In this document: piece by piece, positions 57,425-64,000 of the stretch
How positions within the stretch are numbered: the first letter of the stretch is position 1
Layout: every line of letters starts with the position of its first letter
Origin: Hemibagrus wyckioides
Lineage: Eukaryota; Chordata; Actinopteri; Siluriformes; Bagridae
Assembly: GCF_019097595.1 (NCBI RefSeq)
Contig: NC_080718.1
Span: forward strand, 14,612,157-14,676,156
Direction of reading: 5' to 3'
Length of the DNA stretch: 64,000 nucleotides
Translations under genes and position numbers: made by a program
The notes under the pieces: generated by a model
Told to the model about the DNA's origin: nothing
Databases searched by the model: none
The model's input: the letters and a program-made list of their open reading frames with translations, nothing else

Positions 57425-57560
57425 TATTAGTGCATGGTGTCCTATGATGAACTGGCAACCCAGGAAGTTTGTTCTTGCTTCATGTCCAGTGTTCCCAGGA
57501 CATGATTCCACTACAACTTCTTACCAGGATCAAGTGATTACTAAAGATGAAAGAATGAAT
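57425..57560. repeat. Dispersed repeat fragment, TGGTGTCC...AATGAATGAA type
   Basis: The same degenerate family appears at 12010-12235, with matching order: a GTGTCCTATGATGAACTGG-like part, CCAGTGTTCCCAGGA, and an end of GATGAAAGAATGAATGAA. Known to me as very common in fish genomes but unnamed here. Confidence 0.55.
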
Positions 57561-57602
57561 GAAAAATCGTATTAAAGGGAGAAGATCTGTGTGCGCAAAA
57601 CA

Positions 57603-57706
57603 CTGTCAAAACAAATATTTCTGTAGAATGAATTGTATGGGGACTTTTTTTTTTTTCTAAAATGTCAGTGAAACTAAGGAGGGGACTGACTATCCACATA
57701 TCTGTG

Positions 57707-57774
<68 letters not shown>

Positions 57775-58139
57775 CTCATCCTTTGCTCCTCCTGTTTGCG
57801 TCAGAACCCAGGCGGTGCGGAAGCATTTACACCTGTGTTCATCCTCAGCGGCAACAAAAAGTATGTACACTCTGTTTTCTTATACACTTTCAGAAAATTA
57901 ACACCACCATCTTTTTTTGTTTAGTGATATTTCCTGCAGTTTAGACTCTAACAGGAACAGATACTTGACTCCAAAGTCTCAGATCCTTAAAGAATTCTAA
58001 TGTACTCAACTAAGTACAGGAGAAATCTGGTGCTCGGGGATGGGATTAAAACATCACGTGCCTTACTATAAAACTACAAATCAAGAGAAAAAATAAATGA
58101 ATGAATAAATAAAGTTAGCATATTTAACAGCGTACACAC
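57603..58139. other. Intergenic stretch with (GT)n(GA)n microsatellite
   Basis: Contains a compound (GT)13 (57711-57736) and (GA)16 (57737-57768) repeat. Otherwise no gene is seen; open frames across the repeat are artefacts. Confidence 0.8.
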
Positions 58140-58330
58140 ACGGTCTTAACGACAAGTAAACAGACTCAGACTCAGGCGCTGTGAGAGGCGCCAGTGCGCA
58201 TGTGCGTGTTTCTGCCTATTCTTTGACAGAGCTGTGGTCATTTTCAGTGGAAATGCCAGGGACTTTATCTGTTTAGAAAAACATCAGAGAAAGCGAAAGT
58301 GAAGAAAAAGGGAAAGAATGTCCTTCCTCC
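58140..58330 (+). promoter_or_regulatory. Candidate promoter of the downstream small gene
   Basis: A local GC/CpG-rich patch in AT-rich flanks, with TGCGCATGTGCG at 58195-58206, one base off the palindromic NRF1 consensus. It lies about 0.8 kb before the first coding ATG of the small gene, so a 5' UTR (possibly with a non-coding exon) would be needed. This is inferred from base composition and motif only. Confidence 0.4.
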
Positions 58331-59013
58331 AAGCACGGACACATCTGAATTTGCATTAAAAAAAACAGCACCTGTTGTCAGAGTCTCGCACTTTTATTTA
58401 TTCTTAGTTGCTCATATCTAGGTTTTCTAATACTGTTATTTATTCAGCTGGCATCTAGTGTTTATAGCTAATATACAGATTTATGATGTGTAATATACAG
58501 ATTTAAGATGTCATGACATTCAATTATCTAAAAAGAAACCCAAGACACAATGTCAATTCATATGTTCATGTAAAAATGACTTTATTAGGCTCCAGCATGT
58601 CCTTCACTGTCTCCATTTTCTTCTGTCTTCTATTCCTGGAAATTCAACTTCACCATAGAAAAGGCAATACAGGCACCCATACGGTCAGAGGAAGCAAGTG
58701 TTGGCTTCATGTTTTCGGATGAAACACAATCGCTACTTCCTGTTTTCTCTTTCCTCAGAAGAACTTCCCACAATATCGCACATGTGTAAAGTCACCAAAA
58801 ATGTGAAGAAGTGACAAACATGAGGTCTAACCTTCATACTGAGGAGTGCTGACTTGCTGAAAGATTAGAAAAGACTATGAAGGAGGACATATGATGACCT
58901 CAGCTGCTACTGTAGACCCCAGTGGATTTTTTTTTTTTTTACCTGTTTTAAGCTGTGCATTACTGCACTGATTAGATGAGAGAGTTGTAGTTAGAAAGTG
59001 TGAGTGGGCAGCG

Positions 59014-60795
59014 ATGGAGAACCTCAGCGAAGATGGCTTTGAGAGAGGTGAACAGTTTGGAGACTGGTCCACCTGCAGCTCTGGACACTGGGATGAGGAT
59101 CACAGGGACAGCAGTGGCTTTGGGAACTGGGCTAGTTTTAAAGAAGGTCTTGGTGAAGATACTGCAGATGTATCAACTCAGGAAGGACATGGTCATGAAC
59201 ACAAGGTAACTATGATGTGTTTGGCAACTAAATGCAAGCTCTCTTTTTTTTTATCTTCATAGTAATGATAAATAGAAGTTTTAAAGTTTTATTCATTCCT
59301 AAACATTTTGCCAATACGTTTCTAGAAAATCTGGGGGGTTGGAAAGGAGAATGCAGTGGTGTGAGAACTGTTTTTCTGCTACAGTAAACACATCAACAGC
59401 CATTACAGCTGCATTTATAAATGCTACTGTGTTTACACATCCAACTTGTAATTACTTTCATTCTTGAAAAAGAAACTTTTGAAGTAAAATAAATGGTGCA
59501 AATGCAAATCATAAAATAAACGGTACGTTGCAGAAATGGCAAAACAAAATAATGAACATCAGAAGTAATCTAACAAAGAAAATGCTTTATTGAGCACCCT
59601 AAAATGGTTTTTTTTTAGTTTATCTGTGAAGAACCATGCAAGAAAATTTTGTATCAGAGAGTTATCCAAGTAGTTTGATAAGATTTGAAGCCTTAACTGT
59701 GCAACTAGACCTTGTGGATGGTTTTGTCCTGAGTGTAGGTTTTGATATTAATCATGTGATTAAAGGAGAAGACTATGTGCTCGGACAGAGCGAAGGCTAA
59801 TAGTACTGAGTGTGTGAAAACATAAAGGACAGTATGAGAACATTGTCTTTTTATGAAGACAAATAGTGTGTCTTTTAATTTCTGGGAAGCGAAAATCTCT
59901 GGAGAAAGCAAATTACACATATCAACAAGGCGAAAGTTTCATTCTGAGTTAATAGAGGATCATTACAGATATCATATCATTACTATTTTCCCCCTTTTCC
60001 TAAAGCATATTTTCTAATACAACAAACCTACAACCTACAACAATACTTATACTTCTTATTCTATGACTTATGGGGAAAATTCTTCAGGCCCAGAAAGAAT
60101 ACTGGTAAATGCTGAAAATATGAAATGAAACTGAAATAATCTTCTTATGTAAAGTGGTTTTAAAAAAAAAAGTAAAGTGTATGGATAAAGAGCTTGACAC
60201 TTGTGTGCAGGAAGAGAGAGATGATGCACTCTGGACTGCAATTCACAATTGCTTTCATGTTGAGGAGATGGTAAGAGAAACGGGCATGACGGATGTCCTG
60301 CCACTGTCACAGCTACTGCACAATTTCACACACAAACCTCCTCCACCAGCACTTATATTAAGGTAAGACATGACATGCGTATCATAGAAGCTGAAACATT
60401 CTGTATTGCCAACTAATGGAATGTATGCAGTGGGCTTTCTGGGACAAAATGCTGGTTATAAAATGTACCTGTTTAGCAGCTTTCAGTATAAGACATTTCA
60501 AACACACTACAGGTTTTGGAACACTGTTATTCATTTCATTCCTCCAGATTTGAGTCAGTGATTTATTTATTTTTTACATTTTTCTTCTACATTCTCGGTA
60601 CAGAAAGGGTGCCAGCTTTTATCACAGGTTGTTGTGTGAGCCAAAATCTCAGAGCATCACGGGTCCTACGAAACCCAACTTGTATTCCCACAAGCAGCTC
60701 ACTGACACACTACAGCTCAAACAGACCAACACTACACAGGTAAACAAAGAGAATGTAGAGACACATTTACTACTCTGAAATAATTTATATATGAC

Positions 60796-60827
<32 letters not shown>

Positions 60828-60900
60828 CAACAATAAGAACAATAATATTTAATATAATATATAATGATTAATATAATAATTCTCAATAATACAATTATTA

Positions 60901-60960
<60 letters not shown>

Positions 60961-61571
60961 TATATCAGGGGTTTGGGATGAATGTGGCAAACATGATGCA
61001 ATTTATGGAGAAAACTGAATGTTATTGGAAGAGAGAATTGTTCTAGATTATTCTAGGGCACTAGATGGTGCACATGGATGAACTAAAGTAAACAGCTATT
61101 GGTCTTTACATTTCCAGAACACAGATATAGCTCAACTTGGGTTTGAGAAGCCTGAAAGTTCCTCTCCTGCTCTCATCCAAACAAAGGTAGGTTTGTGATT
61201 TTTGGAGAGATATGTGTCTATAGTGATGTTTATGTGCAGAAGCTAGAAATGCAACAGTAAAAGAGAAAAAAATAAAAACACTAAATAAGATAAAATAAAA
61301 ACAACACATTTGGGAAAAAAATGCTGTTGTGTTCTTTGTGGTGTTGCTGTTGTGATTTAGTTTGTTAATGTGGCCACTTACAATCTGACTGAAAGGTTTG
61401 AACTTATTGCAAAGTGTACGCTAAACCCTTGTTGTGTATTTGTGTGTACAGTTAACGTCACCCACGTGCTGTCAGAATTCACCTGGATTCTTCTACCAGA
61501 TCTCGCACCAGTGGCTCAGCCAGTATAGTTTGAGACTACAAAATCATCAGGGCAAGAAAGACCTGCTGTAA
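59014..61571 (+). CDS. Small aftiphilin/CLBA1-like clathrin-adaptor-associated protein, 5 coding exons (tentative)
   Basis: Proposed exons are 59014-59205, 60178-60362, 60604-60739, 61118-61186 and 61452-61571, joining in frame to 233 codons plus TAA. The acidic N terminus has FGDW (15-18), which fits the gamma-ear/GGA-ear motif (aromatic-G-D-aromatic), and FGNWASF (36-42), whose WASF fits the WxxF adaptor-ear motif. Such motifs cluster in aftiphilin-family proteins that work with AP-1 and clathrin. Exon 2 encodes a probable helical segment (DDALWTAIHNCFHVEEM, then LPLSQLLHNF) like the conserved core of that family; exon 5 ends KKDLL. The exon 2 acceptor (gtaaag) has a poor pyrimidine tract, so that boundary or a missed exon between 59206 and 60177 is the main doubt. 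Family assignment is inference; coding status is supported by good donors and consistent phases. Confidence 0.55.
59206..60177 (+). other. Intron 1 of the small aftiphilin-like gene
   Basis: A 972-base AT-rich stretch. I saw no convincing extra exon, but because the acceptor at its end is weak, an exon could be hidden here. Confidence 0.45.
60796..60958. repeat. (AAT)n and (ATT)n trinucleotide microsatellites in intron 3 of the small gene
   Basis: An (AAT)n tract at about 60797-60825 is followed about 80 bases later by a long (ATT)n tract at 60905-60957. The two are reverse complements, so they could pair in the transcript. Confidence 0.95.
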
Positions 61572-62376
61572 TGACACACACACTTCCTTCTGCTGTGAAA
61601 CACTGATATATTGATACTGATACACAGAAAACAATAGCAGTCTTTCTAATAATAGAGACATTAACTGGTCTAAACTAACACAGGAAATGACATTTTCATT
61701 GATCTTCACACCTCTCAAGTAAGTGTAACAAGGGCTAAGGGCTTGAAAATATTTAATGTGCGAAGAGAAATTCACTGTGTGTATACATCCATTATGCTTG
61801 CTCCAAAAATACGATATGTTACCAATCAAAGGCAAAAAAGGCATTTAAACTGTGCCTGAGGCGATAATATAAGGTGCTTACAGAACAAGATTCTACAAAT
61901 CAAATTTTAAGCCATGGAGATCCAATGCTTTACTTTCATGGCTTAAAGGCATTCTCTAAAGTCACAAAGCATATTTTACTCACTAGGACATGTTTCAAGT
62001 TCTTCCAAAATTGCAAAATGGTTTTAAGAAACTGTGAAGTGTATGTTACACTAAACTCAGCAGCATTAATTCATTCCATATTGTGCATCTAAATGTTTGC
62101 CTGAGATGATTTCAGTGCTCTGTGTTAATTTCATCACTTACGCTGCAATGTCTGAACGGATGTGTGTCAAGCTGGCATCCTCTCTCACGTAATTCCAAAT
62201 GAAATAAAGGAGGGACGTCCTGTTAGTTTTCAATGACTCCCTTTCAGTGGCCTGGAGAGATGATATCATTTTATTGCTAATGCTTTTGACTGCAACAAAT
62301 CCACCTTGCAACAAATGTATTTGAGGTCCAAAAGTATTGTCTACCATTTTCTAGGTTTACACTAACAGCTCCTTGT
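61572..62376 (+). other. Probable 3' UTR and flank of the small gene
   Basis: No further exon is seen after the TAA. The first AATAAA I noticed is at 62203-62208 and may be the poly(A) signal, giving a 3' UTR of about 0.65 kb. No strong downstream element was identified. Confidence 0.4.
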
Positions 62377-62441
62377 CAAGCACAGCAGGTACAGCCTAGG
62401 GGTGCATGGTACTGCACCCCTAGGCTGTAACTAAGTGCTTG
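62377..62441. repeat. Strong hairpin, 16-bp perfect stem with 6-base loop plus outer 7-bp stem
   Basis: ACAGCCTAGGGGTGCA (62391-62406) is perfectly complementary to TGCACCCCTAGGCTGT (62413-62428) across the loop tggtac. An outer CAAGCAC (62377-62383) pairs with GTGCTTG (62435-62441) after a small internal loop. The whole is a 65-nt imperfect hairpin of pre-miRNA-like size. It could equally be the centre of a palindromic MITE. Confidence 0.85.
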
Positions 62442-62813
62442 AACAATCCTTGACATATAACATAGCCTTCTAGTTGTTAAGAAAATACATAATGTATAGT
62501 TACATTTGTCCACAGTGGTGTCTCATCAACAGGGGCAACTGAGGCAGAGCCCCAGCATCAATATCAGTCATTCAACAAATGTTTGCATGGAGGCCTGATA
62601 GGTCATGCCTTTCCCTTCTTATCTTCTCCATTTTTTAAATATTTTAGTTTTAATTTACTTTTAACTAGATATTTATTAATAATTTATTAAACACGTGGAG
62701 ACAGTATGTGATCTAAAGATCCATAAAGATTACTGATATATTGCCAAGATTTGGGAGAGGAAACAATGTGGAGTGAAGTAATGTCTGTTATTACAGTGTG
62801 TGTGAATTTCTTA

Positions 62814-63235
62814 AACCAATCAAGCATAATATTATAACCACTGCCAGGTGAATGAATAAGACTGATTATCTCCTCATCATGGCACCTGTTAGTGGGTGGG
62901 ATATATTAGGCAGCAAGTGAACATTTTGTCCTCAAAGTTGACGTTAGAAGCAGGAAAAATGGGCAAGTGTAAGGATTTGGGCGAGGGCCAAATTGTGATG
63001 GCTTGACATCTGGATCAGAGCATCTCCATAAACGCAGCACTTGTGGGATGTTCCCAGTCTGCAGTGGTCAGTATCTATCAAAAGTCCTGTAAGTTGCAAG
63101 GTCCCATAAAGGCAAAACACACCTTCAGGGATCTTGTGCATCCATGCCTCGATGGTTCAGATCTGTTTCGGCAGCCAAAGGGGGACCAACACAATATTAG
63201 GCAGGTGGTCATAATGTTATGCCTGGTTGATGTAT
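62814..63235 (+). mobile_element. Internally deleted Tc1-like element, type B, with both ends
   Basis: Both terminal repeats are present: left CATAATATTATAACCACTG and, on the minus strand, the right CATAACATTATGACCAC. The left 250 bases match the element at 28249-29223 (CACCTGTTAGTGGGTGGGAT, ATGGGCAAGTGTAAGGATTT) and the right part matches its end (GGGGGACCAACACAATATTA). The middle of the transposase is missing, giving a 0.42-kb non-autonomous copy. Confidence 0.85.
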
Positions 63236-64000
63236 AATTAAATACATGAGAAGGGCTGTTCCTGTTCCTGAATCAGTTCCTGTTTTTTGTCCGGCTAAGT
63301 TTAATTGTTTTGTGTGTTTTCGAGACTGACTGTCAACTCTTTATTATTAATTTTATTAGCCTTACTAATAAAAGTCATTGGATAGAAGCCTAGAGGGTCA
63401 AGTGTGATAGTGTCTCAACTTAATTTTGTTCGAGGATTTGTGGCTGTTAATTTTGTACCTCCCACTAAAATCTGTGGCAAACGAAAAAACACTGCATTTT
63501 TGGGTAAGCACTACAAAATACTGATTTTATGCTCCACAACCTGTATTTGGTGTTGGATGAGGAGAAAAATAAACAACTGAACTGAAAGAACTGAATGAAT
63601 TGTGTTTATTTGTTCTAATATTATTTTATATATCTATATATAATATTTTATTTAATGTAACTTCGGTATAAGCAGCATTCTTCCACACTGTACACAATAT
63701 TAATTTATTACACAATAAATACAGTAGATTGAATATACAGTATGCATTTAAGAGAAAAGGTCTGTTTACAAGATTGAGATGTCAAAGGAGGAGTCAAAGT
63801 GATCTGACACACACTATACTTGCTTCATATATTTGTCTCAACAAGCTCCATTAAACTAAAATGTTTTTCGTTTTTGTTTTTGTAACATTTATATCTGATC
63901 GCAGATATTAGAATAGTTAAAGTAGGCTGTAGTTTCAATAGTATGTACATGAGCATCAGATAAAATCTTCGCAGATAAGTTACACACGGAAATCAGCAAT
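63236..64000. other. End of window, no gene recognised
   Basis: AT-rich sequence with several AATAAA/TTTATT hexamers on either strand. It could contain the 3' UTR of a neighbouring gene, but no coding similarity is visible. Confidence 0.4.

Noticed and set aside
57662..57944. Open frames with Val-Cys and Arg-Glu runs
   Set aside because: Direct translation of the (GT)n(GA)n microsatellite.

Overview
The window is vertebrate nuclear DNA, most likely from a teleost fish. The split genes have GT-AG introns, there are many dinucleotide and trinucleotide microsatellites, and several Tc1/mariner-like relics are present. Other repeats (tRNA-derived SINEs and a long degenerate dispersed family) resemble families I know from ostariophysan fishes, so a catfish is a reasonable but unproven guess. 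No bacterial, plasmid, phage or CRISPR feature is visible.

Layout. Positions 1-35 kb form an AT-rich, gene-poor region with no recognisable exon. It holds SINE copies, dispersed repeats, microsatellites, a hairpin-rich block near 5.5-5.9 kb, two decayed Tc1 transposons (28.2-29.2 and 29.8-30.8 kb) and an inverted-repeat element whose interior is an AT-rich minisatellite (34.25-34.93 kb). Positions 35.78-55.52 kb hold the complete plus-strand gene eprs1, the bifunctional glutamyl-prolyl-tRNA synthetase. I resolved 34 coding exons that join in frame into 1600 codons plus stop. Intron 1 contains a composite minisatellite of about 1.7 kb, and intron 22 contains a hAT-type element with a perfect 8-bp target duplication and a BED-finger remnant. 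Positions 56.0-57.6 kb are a cluster of transposon fragments. Positions 59.01-61.57 kb hold a small five-exon plus-strand gene of 233 codons with FGDW/WASF adaptor-ear motifs, probably in the aftiphilin/CLBA1 group. Positions 62.8-63.2 kb hold an internally deleted Tc1 copy; the end of the window has no recognisable gene.

Functionally, eprs1 is a housekeeping gene. It charges tRNA-Glu and tRNA-Pro and anchors the cytosolic multi-synthetase complex. The notable points are four WHEP repeats instead of the three in human EPRS1, built from phase-0 cassette exons; a small in-frame minisatellite in one linker; and serine in place of one of the four zinc-ligand cysteines at the ProRS C terminus. The downstream small gene looks unrelated and would act in clathrin/AP-1 trafficking. 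I found no convincing new multi-gene system. The best leads are the WHEP expansion, the zinc-ligand change, the composite minisatellite and a few strong unexplained hairpins.
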